Positions 52,406-60,592 of a stretch of DNA of 64,000 bases are shown piece by piece. This stretch comes from Pseudomonas sp. B21-015 (GTDB lineage Bacteria; Pseudomonadota; Gammaproteobacteria; Pseudomonadales; Pseudomonadaceae), in the NCBI RefSeq assembly GCF_024749285.1, contig NZ_CP087196.1:4526001-4590000 (forward strand). Reading direction: 5' to 3'. Position 1 is the stretch's first letter. Each line of letters starts with the position of its first letter. The position numbers and the translations under genes are program-made. The notes below the pieces were generated by a model. The model made no database searches, was not told where the DNA came from, and worked only from the letters and a program-made list of their open reading frames with translations.

Positions 52406-53062
52406 ACGGCCATCAACCGGTAGCCCATGCCGCGCACGGTTTCGATCAGATCGCGCCCCAGTTTTTTTACGCAGCCGGCTGATATAGACCTCGATGGTAT
52501 TGCTCTCGATTTCGGCACCGAAGGCATACAGCCGTTCTTCCAGCTGCGACTTGGACAACAGTGCGCTGGGGCGCTGCACAAACGCTTCGAACAGCGCCCA
52601 CTCACGCGCCGTCAGGTCCACGGTGGTGCCGGCCCGCTGCACGGTGCGGGCGTTCATGTCGACCTGCAAATCACCGAGTCTGATCTGCGGGTTGGGGTTG
52701 CCACTGTAACGTCGGGCCACCGCGGCCACACGGGCCGAGAGCTCAAACAGGTCGAACGGTTTGACCAGGTAATCATCGGCCCCGGCATTGAGGCCGGCGA
52801 TACGGTCGGAGATCTGATCCTGAGCGGTCAGAATGATCACCGGGGTCACGTCCCCTGCCGAGCGCTGCTGACGCAAAAAATCCAGCCCGCGCCCATCCGG
52901 CAGCATCAGGTCAAGCAGGATCAGGTCGTAAGGCGTGGTGCGTACGCTGTTGCGCGCATGGTCCAGGCGCTGCACCCAATCAACGGCGTGGCCATCATCG
53001 GCGATCTGCTCGCGCACCGCCTCCCCCAACCCAGGTGCGTCCTCGACCAATAAAACCCGCAT
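52402..53062 (-). pseudogene. OmpR-family response regulator with A7 frameshift near its C-terminus
   Basis: It starts MRVLLVEDAPGLGEAVREQI at 53062. The receiver has phospho-acceptor D51 (DLILLDLMLPDGRG) and K101 (DDYLVKPFDLFELSA). The winged-helix domain is intact to EVYISRLRKK (residue 200). There a run of seven A (52462-52468) shifts the frame. Removing one A restores LGRDLIETVRGMGYRLMAV and a stop overlapping the kinase ATG. As written, the frame instead continues through the kinase without a stop, giving a 666-residue regulator-kinase fusion (51062-53062). Only the last 19 residues, including the recognition wing, are lost. Could be a sequencing error, a real mutation or slippage. Confidence 0.88.
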
Positions 53063-53194
53063 CTGGTACCCCCCGTGATGGTTGTCGTGCAACACCTTAA
53101 TTGCCTTACCTGACGTCAATCTGAAGATTCAGCTGGTTGTCAGGAATACACCTTAGGGTATGCCACAGACGCCGACCTCGGCAGGAGACAGATC

Positions 53195-53518
53195 ATGAAA
53201 ACAGGTTTTATTGCCCATGCCGCGCTGTTGAGCCTGCTGCTCAGCGGTTACGCCCTGGCCGATGACGATTGCAGCGACCCGGTGAGCGACTGGCAACCGC
53301 GCGAAACCTTGCGCCAGCAGGTCGAGCGGCAATACGGCTGGAGCGTGCAGCGCATCAAGGTCGACGACGGTTGTTATGAGCTCAAGGGCCTGGACCGCAA
53401 AGGCAATGCCATCGAAGCCAGCTACTCACCGGCCTCGCTGCGCTTGCACACACTTGAGATTCATTTCCGCGACGACGGCGATGCCAGGGATTACCTCGGC
53501 AGCCCGCTCACCGAATGA
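53195..53518 (+). CDS. Periplasmic PepSY-domain protein
   Basis: A 107-residue protein with signal peptide MKTGFIAHAALLSLLLSGYALA. The mature part has SDWQPRETLRQQVERQYGWS and VQRIKVDDGCYELKGLDRKG, the PepSY_2 pattern, with two cysteines (DDCSD and DGCYE) able to form a disulfide. AGGAG precedes the start. PepSY proteins of this size commonly sit beside QseBC-like two-component genes and respond to metals or redox. It is the first gene of the divergent unit. Confidence 0.88.
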   Translation: MKTGFIAHAALLSLLLSGYALADDDCSDPVSDWQPRETLRQQVERQYGWSVQRIKVDDGCYELKGLDRKGNAIEASYSPASLRLHTLEIHFRDDGDARDYLGSPLTE

Positions 53519-53610
53519 CGCCTCACTTGTCGATGAATTTTTCCTGCGCTTCAGGTTGCTGTCAGCCAGCAGGTCCAGTCTCTCGACCTAACGATCAAAA
53601 GGACACCCTC

Positions 53611-54081
53611 ATGAAAAAGATCATCGCAGCCACCTGCCTCGCCAGCGCCATTGCCTTGCCGGGTCTGGCCCAGGCCCGTGAAGTGACCTTGACCACTCAG
53701 CTCAAGGACTACAGCGGCAATGATGCCTACCTGGCGATCTACGTCACCGACGCCAATGGCCAATACCAGAAAACCCTGTGGGTGGCCGGCAAGAAGGCCA
53801 AGTACTACAAGCACCTGGGCGACTGGGCCCGTGGCAGCGGGATGAACCCGAGCGAGTTTGACGGGGTCAGCGGCGCCAGTGTCGGCAGCGGGCGCACGCT
53901 CAAAGTCAGCGTCGAACTGGCAGACACCCTGATTGATGCCGGGTACCAGATCCGCATCGACAGTGCTGTCGAGGACAAACGCGACGCCCGCGCCGATGTC
54001 AGCGTTCCCCTGACCTCCAAAGGCTCAGGCAAGCCGGCGACCGGCAGCGCCTACGTCGACTCCTTTACTTACGATCTGTAG
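53611..54081 (+). CDS. DUF2271 periplasmic protein with flavinylation-like motif
   Basis: A 156-residue protein starting MKKIIAATCLASAIALPGLA with a Sec signal peptide ending AQA. The mature beta-rich domain (REVTLTTQLKDYSGNDAYLA, then YQKTLWVAGKKAKYYKHLGD) is DUF2271. Residues 84-90 read D-G-V-S-G-A-S, matching the D-x-x-[ST]-G-A-[ST] consensus at which ApbE links FMN to Thr/Ser; S90 would be the acceptor. The ApbE gene lies two genes downstream. Predicted role: periplasmic flavin electron carrier for the PepSY reductase. Confidence 0.85.
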   Translation: MKKIIAATCLASAIALPGLAQAREVTLTTQLKDYSGNDAYLAIYVTDANGQYQKTLWVAGKKAKYYKHLGDWARGSGMNPSEFDGVSGASVGSGRTLKVSVELADTLIDAGYQIRIDSAVEDKRDARADVSVPLTSKGSGKPATGSAYVDSFTYDL

Positions 54082-54106
54082 CACCCGCCATCTCTGGAGG
54101 CTGAAC

Positions 54107-56287
54107 ATGCTTCGCCAGTCCCATTCCCTGCCCGGCCTGATCGCTGCCCTGTTGGTCATGCTGTTGGCAATCAGCGGCGCGATCCTCTCGGTCAACCCGG
54201 CGCTGGAACGCTTGCACAGCACGTCCACGCCTGCCGGACAACTTAACGTCGGCCAACTGGCCGGGCGCGTTGCCAGCCACTTTTCGGGCGTAGAGCAGAT
54301 CCAGCGCACAGCGTCTGGCACGGTGATCGTCTACTACAACCAGAACGGCCAGGCCGGGGCGGAAAAAGTCGACCCAATGACCGGCCAAGGCCTCGCGCCC
54401 GACGAGCCATCCGCGTTCTCACGCAGGGTGAAAGAACTGCACCGCTCGCTGTTCCTTGGCACGCCGGGCCATGGCGTGTCGGGTGTCGGCGCGCTGTTCA
54501 TGCTGATGCTGTCGGTGTCCGGCGCGCTATTGCTGGCCCGGCGCCTGGGTGGCTGGCGCAACCTGCTGCGGCCGCTGCGGGGTACTTTCAGCCAGCGTTG
54601 GCATGCTGAAGTCGGGCGACTGGCCTTGCTGGGGCTGCTGCTGTCGGCATTGAGCGGGCTCTACATGTCCGCCACCACTTTTGGCTTTATCGCCGACGGC
54701 AGTCAGAGTGAGCCCGCCTTCCCCGCCCACGTCAGTGCCGGTCCGGCCTTGCCGGTGGCAAAGCTGCAAGCCTTGCAGGCCACCGACTTGAACGACCTGC
54801 GCGAGCTGGTCTACCCGAGCCCCGGCAACCCGCGCGATGTGTTTTCTCTGCGCACGGCCCAGGGCGACGGCTACGTGGACCAGGCCAGCGGCGCCTTGTT
54901 GTCCTATCAAGCCCACGACTCGATGCACAACCTCTACGAATTGATCTATCAATTGCACACCGGCGAAGGCCTCTGGTGGCTGGGCCTGCCGCTCGGGCTC
55001 TGCGCCCTCTGCGTACCGTTAATGAGCGTGACCGGCATTGTGTTGTGGTGGCGCCGCCGCAAGGCGAGCCCGACCCTCCGCCACAACAGCCCGGCCCACA
55101 CTGCTGACTGCGTGATTCTGGTGGGCAGTGAAAACAACAGCACCTGGGGCTTTGCAAAAACCTTGCATGACGCTTTGCACCTGGCGGGACACCGGGTGCA
55201 CAGCGCGACAATGAATCAATACGCCAACAAATACAGCAACGCCCAGCGGGTGTTCATCCTCACCGCGACCCACGGTGACGGCGATGCGCCGGCCTCGGCT
55301 TCGCAGTTTCTGGCGCAACTGGCAAAAACCGGCCTCAAGCCTGGGCTGCCCTTTGCCGTACTGGGCTTTGGTGATCGGCAGTTTACGCAGTTCTGTCAGT
55401 ACGCCCATCAGGTGCAGAACGCGATGTTGCAGGCCGGTGGCTCGCCATTACTGGGGCTGGAAGCCGTCAACCGCCAGTCCTCTCAGGAGTTTGCGCGCTG
55501 GGGCCACGCCTTGGGCGAAGTGCTCCAGCATGACCTGACACTGGTCCATACCCCGCAGCAACCACAGACCCATCCATTGCAGCTGACGGAGCGCATTGTC
55601 TACGGTGAACAGGTGAACGCACCGACCCACGTCTTGCGCTTCAAGGCACCCGGCAAGCTGCCGGACTTTCTGGCCGGTGACCTGGTCGGGATTTTGCCCC
55701 CGGGCAGCCCGATCCCACGCTTCTACTCGCTGGCCAGCGGCTCCCAGGACGGCGTGTTGGAAATCTGTGTACGCAAACACAACGGTGGCGTGTGCTCGGA
55801 ATTTCTCCATGGCCTGGACATCGGCGGGCCAATCGAAGCGTTTATCCAGCCCAACCCGCACTTTCGCCCGGCGTCGGGCACGCACCCGGTGATCCTCATC
55901 GGTGCCGGCACCGGCATCGGCCCCCTGGCGGGTTTTATCCGCAACAACACCGCTCGACACCCGATGCACTTGTATTGGGGCGGGCGTAACCCGGCCTCGG
56001 ATTTCCTTTATGAACCGCAGCTCAACCAATACTTGTCGGACCGCCGCCTCACGGCATTGCGTGCAGCCTTCTCTCAGGTTCAGGACCGCAGCTACGTGCA
56101 AGACCGGCTGATCAGCGATGCCCTGGCCTTGCGCCGACTGATTGAAAAAGGCGCCCAGGTGCTGGTGTGTGGCAGTCGCGAGATGGCCAAAGGCGTGATG
56201 CAGGCCCTCGATGAAGTGTTGGCGCCTCTCAACCTGAGCGTGCTGACCCTCAAGGCACAAGGACGCTACCGTGAAGACGTCTACTGA
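54107..56287 (+). CDS. PepSY-associated membrane flavoreductase (flavodoxin plus FNR modules)
   Basis: A 726-residue inner-membrane protein. Membrane helices at about 8-28, 125-145, 170-190 and 290-312 hold the PepSY_TM domain, with conserved histidines (KELHRSLFLGTPGHGVSGVG, YELIYQLHTGEGLWWLG) that may bind haem. A cytoplasmic flavodoxin domain follows (VILVGSENNSTWGFAKTLHD, ILTATHGDGDAPASASQF), then a ferredoxin-NADP-reductase module (RFYSLASGSQDGVLEICVRK, HPVILIGAGTGIGPLAGFIR, VLVCGSREMAKGVMQALDEV, ending GRYREDVY). It likely moves electrons from NADPH across the membrane. Confidence 0.92.
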   Translation: MLRQSHSLPGLIAALLVMLLAISGAILSVNPALERLHSTSTPAGQLNVGQLAGRVASHFSGVEQIQRTASGTVIVYYNQNGQAGAEKVDPMTGQGLAPDEPSAFSRRVKELHRSLFLGTPGHGVSGVGALFMLMLSVSGALLLARRLGGWRNLLRPLRGTFSQRWHAEVGRLALLGLLLSALSGLYMSATTFGFIADGSQSEPAFPAHVSAGPALPVAKLQALQATDLNDLRELVYPSPGNPRDVFSLRTAQGDGYVDQASGALLSYQAHDSMHNLYELIYQLHTGEGLWWLGLPLGLCALCVPLMSVTGIVLWWRRRKASPTLRHNSPAHTADCVILVGSENNSTWGFAKTLHDALHLAGHRVHSATMNQYANKYSNAQRVFILTATHGDGDAPASASQFLAQLAKTGLKPGLPFAVLGFGDRQFTQFCQYAHQVQNAMLQAGGSPLLGLEAVNRQSSQEFARWGHALGEVLQHDLTLVHTPQQPQTHPLQLTERIVYGEQVNAPTHVLRFKAPGKLPDFLAGDLVGILPPGSPIPRFYSLASGSQDGVLEICVRKHNGGVCSEFLHGLDIGGPIEAFIQPNPHFRPASGTHPVILIGAGTGIGPLAGFIRNNTARHPMHLYWGGRNPASDFLYEPQLNQYLSDRRLTALRAAFSQVQDRSYVQDRLISDALALRRLIEKGAQVLVCGSREMAKGVMQALDEVLAPLNLSVLTLKAQGRYREDVY

Positions 56288-57248
56288 GCTGCAACGCTAC
56301 AGCCTGAACGGCGAGACCATGGGCACCCGCTACACCGCCCTGTTCTATGCCGCTGCCGGGATTGATACCGACGCAGTGAACCACAGCCTGGCCTGCGCCG
56401 TGGCCCGGGTGGATCAGCAAATGTCCACCTGGAAACCCGACTCTGACCTCAATCGCCTCAACGCCGCCCCAGAACAGCAATGGGTGTCAGTGCCTGAAGA
56501 ACTGGCGACGGTGCTGTCTGCGGCACTGCGCGTCAGTCAGCAATCGGGCGGTGCCTTCGACATCGCGGTCGGTGATCTGGTTGACGCCTGGGGGTTCGGC
56601 CCCGGAGAACACGCGATCACAGCGCAGGCGCTCGCCACGCCGTCGTCGCACGCACGACTGTCCGCCAGCGCCGCGCTGGTGGTTGATGCGCAACGCAATC
56701 AGGTGCGCAAACGCGCACCACTGCAGCTTGATTTAAATGGCATCGCCAAAGGGTTTGGCGTGGATGAACTGGCCCGTTGCCTGGACGGATTGGGCATCAC
56801 CCGCTACCTGGTCGGTATCGATGGCGAGATGCGCGCCCGGGGCGTCAAACCTGATGGCCAGTGCTGGGCCGTGGCCCTGGAAAAGCCCCGCCGGGGCGTG
56901 CGCGAAGTCATGGGCGTGATGGAACTGGGTGATGCCGCTATCGCGACCTCCGGGGACTATCGACACTGGGTCGACGTCGCCGGTCAGTCCTATGCCCATA
57001 CCATGAACCCGGCCACCGGCGCGCCGTTGTGCAACCCGCTTGCCGCCGTCACCGTGGTGGCGTCCTCCTGCATGCTCGCCGATGCCTGGGCCACGGCATT
57101 GATGGTGCTGGGTGAAACCGCAGGTCCACGCCTGGCCCAGGAGCGCGGGATGGACGCCTTGTTCGTGCTGCGCGACGGCCAACAGTTCAAGGAAATATCC
57201 ATTGTCGGCGGCCAATTGCAGGCGCAGATTGAAACCCGTCCGATGTGA
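56271..57248 (+). CDS. apbE: FAD:protein FMN transferase
   Basis: A 325-residue ApbE-family enzyme that transfers FMN from FAD to Thr/Ser of target proteins. Motifs are GETMGTRYTALFYA, VDQQMSTWKPDSDLNRLN, LDLNGIAKGFGVDELARCL, AIATSGDYRHWVD and the metal-site YAHTMNPATGAPL, all intact. GTG 56271 lies inside the preceding gene (17-base overlap). No signal peptide or lipobox is present, unlike most ApbE with periplasmic targets, and a stop closely upstream excludes a longer N-terminus. It probably modifies the DUF2271 protein or the reductase. Confidence 0.93.
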   Translation: MKTSTELQRYSLNGETMGTRYTALFYAAAGIDTDAVNHSLACAVARVDQQMSTWKPDSDLNRLNAAPEQQWVSVPEELATVLSAALRVSQQSGGAFDIAVGDLVDAWGFGPGEHAITAQALATPSSHARLSASAALVVDAQRNQVRKRAPLQLDLNGIAKGFGVDELARCLDGLGITRYLVGIDGEMRARGVKPDGQCWAVALEKPRRGVREVMGVMELGDAAIATSGDYRHWVDVAGQSYAHTMNPATGAPLCNPLAAVTVVASSCMLADAWATALMVLGETAGPRLAQERGMDALFVLRDGQQFKEISIVGGQLQAQIETRPM

Positions 57249-57279
57249 ACCGCCCAATGACAGTGAGTCGCGATCAACC

Positions 57280-57981
57280 ATGAAATTCATGCACAGGCAC
57301 ACCGAGGCACACCGAAGCGATCGTATCGGCTGGCTGCGCGCCGCCGTCCTTGGGGCCAATGACGGGATAGTCTCCACCGCCAGCCTGCTGATTGGCGTTG
57401 CGGCCGCCAACGCCAGCCACGCCACGTTGCTGGTCACGGGGATGGCGGGGCTGATGGCCGGCGCCATGTCCATGGCTGCAGGCGAATACATTTCCGTGCA
57501 CTCCCAGGCCGATACCGAGCGCGCCGACTTGTCCCGCGAACGGGCCGAGTTAGCCAATGATCCGAAAGCCGAACACATCGAACTCGCCAACATCTACAGG
57601 CATCGTGGTGTCTCCCCCAAGTTGGCGCATCAGGTGGCCGATCAATTGATGGCCCATGACGCACTCGGCTCTCACGCTCGGGACGAATTGGGCATCAGCG
57701 CCACGCTCACCGCCAAACCCTTGCAAGCCGCCCTGGCCTCAGCCGCCAGCTTCGTGGTGGGTGCCGCATTACCGTTGGCGGTCACGTTTGTCGCGCCGGA
57801 GCACAACGCAGTGCCGTGGATATCGGGCATGTCATTGGTGTTTCTCGGGACGCTGGGCGCCATCGCCGCCAAGGCCGGCGGGGCCAATGTCATGACCGGC
57901 GCCTGGCGGGTGACATTCTGGGGGGCACTGGCCATGGGCATTACCGCACTGGTGGGGCACTTGTTTGGCGCCGTGGTCTAG
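57280..57981 (+). CDS. VIT1/CCC1-family iron or manganese transporter
   Basis: A 233-residue membrane protein. The start MKFMHRHTEAHRSDRIGWLR follows the ApbE stop by 31 bases, so it is likely in the same operon. LRAAVLGANDGIVSTASLLI (TM1 with the family Asp) and GLMAGAMSMAAGEYISVHSQ (TM2 with M-M-E metal-path residues) are the VIT signatures. The amphipathic metal-binding region (about residues 85-140) is short. Three more hydrophobic helices follow. Its presence connects the redox module with iron or manganese homeostasis. Confidence 0.92.
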   Translation: MKFMHRHTEAHRSDRIGWLRAAVLGANDGIVSTASLLIGVAAANASHATLLVTGMAGLMAGAMSMAAGEYISVHSQADTERADLSRERAELANDPKAEHIELANIYRHRGVSPKLAHQVADQLMAHDALGSHARDELGISATLTAKPLQAALASAASFVVGAALPLAVTFVAPEHNAVPWISGMSLVFLGTLGAIAAKAGGANVMTGAWRVTFWGALAMGITALVGHLFGAVV

Positions 57982-57998
57982 TTCAGGTTCCTTCGCAC

Positions 57999-58040
57999 AA
58001 AAAACAAAGGGCACCCGTTAATGAAAACGGGCGCCCTTTG
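57999..58040 (-). terminator. Terminator of the lost RTX gene (also usable from the + side)
   Basis: Read on the minus strand: caaagggcgcccgtttt-catt-aacgggtgccctttg followed by six T residues. Confidence 0.85.
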
Positions 58041-58052
58041 TACGCTGCCAAC

Positions 58053-58326
58053 CTATGCCACGCCGACAAAATCACTCGCGGTAAGGGCCACATGCCCGAC
58101 CAGATCAATCTGGAAATCGGCGCCATTGCCGCTGTTTACATTGCCCTCCACATAGGTGTGATCGACCCCGCCGACATTGACGAAGTGGTACTTCAATTGC
58201 GCCTGGTTGCTGAACTCGGTGCCGGCGCCGTTCCACTCGCCGAGGAAGGTGAAGTCCTGATTACCCGCGGAACCTGCGCCAAAGGTCCGGGCATCGATCG
58301 AGGTCAGATCGATGTGGTCGGAGCGT
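58053..58326 (-). pseudogene. C-terminal remnant of an RTX/M10 serralysin-type secreted protein
   Basis: Minus-strand frame: SDHIDLTSIDARTFGAGSAG, NQDFTFLGEWNGAGTEFSNQ, then HTYVEGNVNSGNGADFQIDL and VGHVALTASDFVGVA with stop at 58053. This is the M10 serralysin C-terminal/type I secretion signal region (F-G--FSG-AG-L/YV-GD-N-DG-ADF-I-L---L--SDF). The N-terminal repeats are gone; the sequence joins transposase coding sequence at about 58326. Its natural terminator survives directly downstream. Confidence 0.82.
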
Positions 58327-59208
58327 CATAGACGAAGGCATCGTTATTGAAACGCCCGTCAGCCTTGGCTCCCGAGGTCATCGGCTTGGGCACATAGGCG
58401 GTGATGCCGGCATCGTGACAAGCCAGGATTTGTTCACTTTTGAAGTAACCTCGGTCAGCCACTACCGACAACGTTTCTGACGCTATCGCCTCGCGGGCCT
58501 GCTTGGCCATTGAACTGAGTTGATCGCGGTCAGAACCGACGTTGGTCACCTCATGTGCAACGATCAAATGGTGCTGAGTATCGACCGCTGTCTGCACGTT
58601 GTAGCCGACGATTCCTGTGCCGCGCGTCATCATGGAACGGGCGTCTGGATCGGTCAGTGAGACCTGTTTATCCGGCGATTCGTTGAGCTGGATTTCGATC
58701 GCTTGAAGCTCCTTCATTTGCGTCTTCAGCTTGGCGATTTTCTCTTCCAGCCGCACGGCGCGGGGCTCAAAAGCTGTGGGTTCCTGCTGATCGGCAGCAT
58801 CGAGTGCCGCCAGGTAACGATTGATGCTCGATTCAATTTCTTCCATGCGCCGTTTCAGTTTGGCACTGGTGAAATTGCGGTCGCGGTTGTTGACTGCTTT
58901 GAATTTACTGCCATCCCGGTCAGCCACATCAGCTCGACGTTGCGCTGGGCTTCTCGCTCCAAACGTCGGCTCGACTGGATGCGGTTGAGATAACCGTAGA
59001 TGTAGATCTTCAGCAGGATCGCAGGGTGGTAAGCAGGCCGGCCAGTATCGGCTGGGATGGCACCTTCAAAACCCAGATTGACCAGGTCGAGTTCGTCGAC
59101 AAAGACGTCGACTACGCGCACCGGATTGATATCGCTGACGTAGTCGTCGAGGCTCTCGGGAAGTAAGGTGCCTTGACCTCGATGTTCACCTTGGATAAAG
59201 CGCTTCAT
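58320..59208 (-). pseudogene. IS1182-type transposase remnant with internal and C-terminal deletions
   Basis: Two overlapping frames. The first, 59208 to about 58915, starts MKRFIQGEHRGQGTLLPESL and continues to AQRNVELMWLT. The second, about 58915 to 58326, reads DGSKFKAVNNRDRNFTSAKL to VVADRGYFKSEQILACHDAG and stops matching at FVYDA. In intact relatives roughly 50-60 residues separate VELMWL from the DGSKFKAVN (first catalytic D) block, so there is an internal out-of-frame deletion, and the C-terminal third with the catalytic Glu is missing. It is clearly a different element from the IS at 43669. The upstream IS end may be near 59265 (gcgtttttacacactctggg). Confidence 0.82.
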
Positions 59209-59361
59209 GGGCGATCCCTGCGATGAAATCCTCAGAAATCATAGCAAGGGTTCGCGGAGGCGTTTTTACACACTCTGGGCCGAAAGCAGCTCGCCATAGA
59301 ATTTATAATTGACCATCGTTAGGCCCCTCCACAACGTTTGCTTATCGAAGGGGACATCGAA

Positions 59362-59769
59362 TCACTGCTCAGTATCGCCACTCGCCAACTCGTTCAACTT
59401 GATCTCAGCCAGAGGATGCCCGGCCTTCAAAGCAATACGCCAAAACCGCGCCGCTTCCACCGGATCCGGCGCCTTGCTCGCCGTCCCTGCGAGGCTGATC
59501 ACGCCAACCTGATACGCCGCCTTGCCATCCCCCGCCAACGCCGCCAGGCGCAGTAACCTCACCCCTTCCTCACGAGCCCCAAGACCGACGCCACGAAAGG
59601 TCAGAATGTGGCCGTAAAAGCTCTGGGCACCAACATCCCCCAAGTTCGCCATACGCGCGAACTGGCCCTCGAGCCAACGCCAGCCTCGCGGTTGACGCAC
59701 AAACCACGACCAGTGAAACAACCGGCGGGCCAGCCAGTAGCCGGCTCGCGCCTTGATTCGTAAAAACAC
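59362..59769 (-). CDS. Sel1/TPR-like small protein
   Basis: A 135-residue protein from GTG 59769. An N-terminal basic/aromatic segment (RAGYWLARRLFHWSWFVRQP) may associate with the membrane. Then come Sel1-type repeats: NLGDVGAQSFYGHILTFRGV, EEGVRLLRLAALAGDGKAAY and EAARFWRIALKAGHPLAEIK. The gene begins directly after the stop of the 123-residue gene, with GGAAG as ribosome site, so the three genes 60479-59362 form one unit. Probable protein-protein adaptor. Confidence 0.78.
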   Translation of the reverse strand: MFLRIKARAGYWLARRLFHWSWFVRQPRGWRWLEGQFARMANLGDVGAQSFYGHILTFRGVGLGAREEGVRLLRLAALAGDGKAAYQVGVISLAGTASKAPDPVEAARFWRIALKAGHPLAEIKLNELASGDTEQ

Positions 59770-60141
59770 TCAGGCTTCCGCCGATTCCGGGTACTCGTAT
59801 TCAAACACCCGCACCACTTCCGAGGCATGCCAGGACGCGGCAGCCACGCCATCGGAGGGCCCGGAGAAGCGCCCGAGGCGCTCGACACATTCGAAGAACC
59901 CGGTGCGCGGCAAGCGGCTCGCGCCCTGGCTGATCACCAACGAGCTGCGCAGCGGCTGCTCGGCCTTGGCGTCCAGCGCGGCCAGGTGCTCAAGGGCGGC
60001 GGTCAGGGTTTGCATGGCGGGTGTGGGTAGCTGCAAACGCTCCAGCAACGCCCGATAAGTCAAAAGATGGCGCTGACGACGCGCCTGATCCAGTTCCCCC
60101 AGCAATCCGTCCCAATGTTGACGACTGATGCGTACGCTCAC
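59770..60141 (-). CDS. Uncharacterised 123-residue protein
   Basis: MSVRISRQHWDGLLGELDQA onward. A helical N-terminal half (RRQRHLLTYRALLERLQLPT, MQTLTAALEHLAALDAKAEQ) has a leucine pattern like a DNA-binding or dimerisation bundle. The C-terminal half is mixed (SSLVISQGASRLPRTGFFEC, EVVRVFEYEYPESAEA). No signal peptide. It overlaps the upstream HTH gene by four bases and abuts the Sel1-like gene. Family not recognised. Confidence 0.75.
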   Translation of the reverse strand: MSVRISRQHWDGLLGELDQARRQRHLLTYRALLERLQLPTPAMQTLTAALEHLAALDAKAEQPLRSSLVISQGASRLPRTGFFECVERLGRFSGPSDGVAAASWHASEVVRVFEYEYPESAEA

Positions 60142-60479
60142 GATTCATCCCTCCATCCTGGCACCGTCAATTCCCAGGCCAGGCTGCGGCGAATCGCAGC
60201 GTCGGGTTGACGCTCGCCACTTTCGATCAAGGCCAGATAAGACGGGCTGATGCCTACCGTGCGGGCCAGCGCCTCGATGGCGATGCCCTTCCCTTCGCGC
60301 AAACTGCGTAGTTGATCCAGACCTGGAAGAATCTGATCTGGTGCCGCCACGGGACGCGTAGTGGCGTCGTGTGGTGGTTGTTGCTTGATGCCTGCTGCTT
60401 TCAGTAGAGCCTGATACTGAGCCCATGGCAGAACCGCATATTCGGGTTCGCCTTCGCGTGTAATTATCTGAATATCCAT
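60138..60479 (-). CDS. XRE-type HTH regulator with Phd-like N-terminus
   Basis: A 113-residue protein from ATG 60479. The first ~30 residues (MDIQIITREGEPEYAVLPWA) resemble the N-terminus of antitoxin-like proteins. After a Pro/Thr-rich linker, residues 55-110 form an XRE/Cro helix-turn-helix (LDQLRSLREGKGIAIEALAR, TVGISPSYLALIESGERQPD). It heads the three-gene unit with four-base overlap. The arrangement of regulator plus small partner recalls toxin-antitoxin or autoregulated modules, without proof. Confidence 0.8.
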   Translation of the reverse strand: MDIQIITREGEPEYAVLPWAQYQALLKAAGIKQQPPHDATTRPVAAPDQILPGLDQLRSLREGKGIAIEALARTVGISPSYLALIESGERQPDAAIRRSLAWELTVPGWRDES

Positions 60480-60592
60480 GACTACCCCGTAGGACAACGA
60501 CACTTAGCGAGTCGGCACTTTTCCCTAGAAGTGTAATCCTAACAGCGGCCAAGGTCGCGCGGGGGTATGAATATGGATGATCCTGAATCGGT

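Noticed and set aside
52402..52605. Separate 67-codon minus-strand gene ending MGYRLMAV
   Set aside because: Its last 19 codons are the true C-terminus of the response regulator displaced by the A7 shift; its first part is a wrong-frame reading of the same gene.
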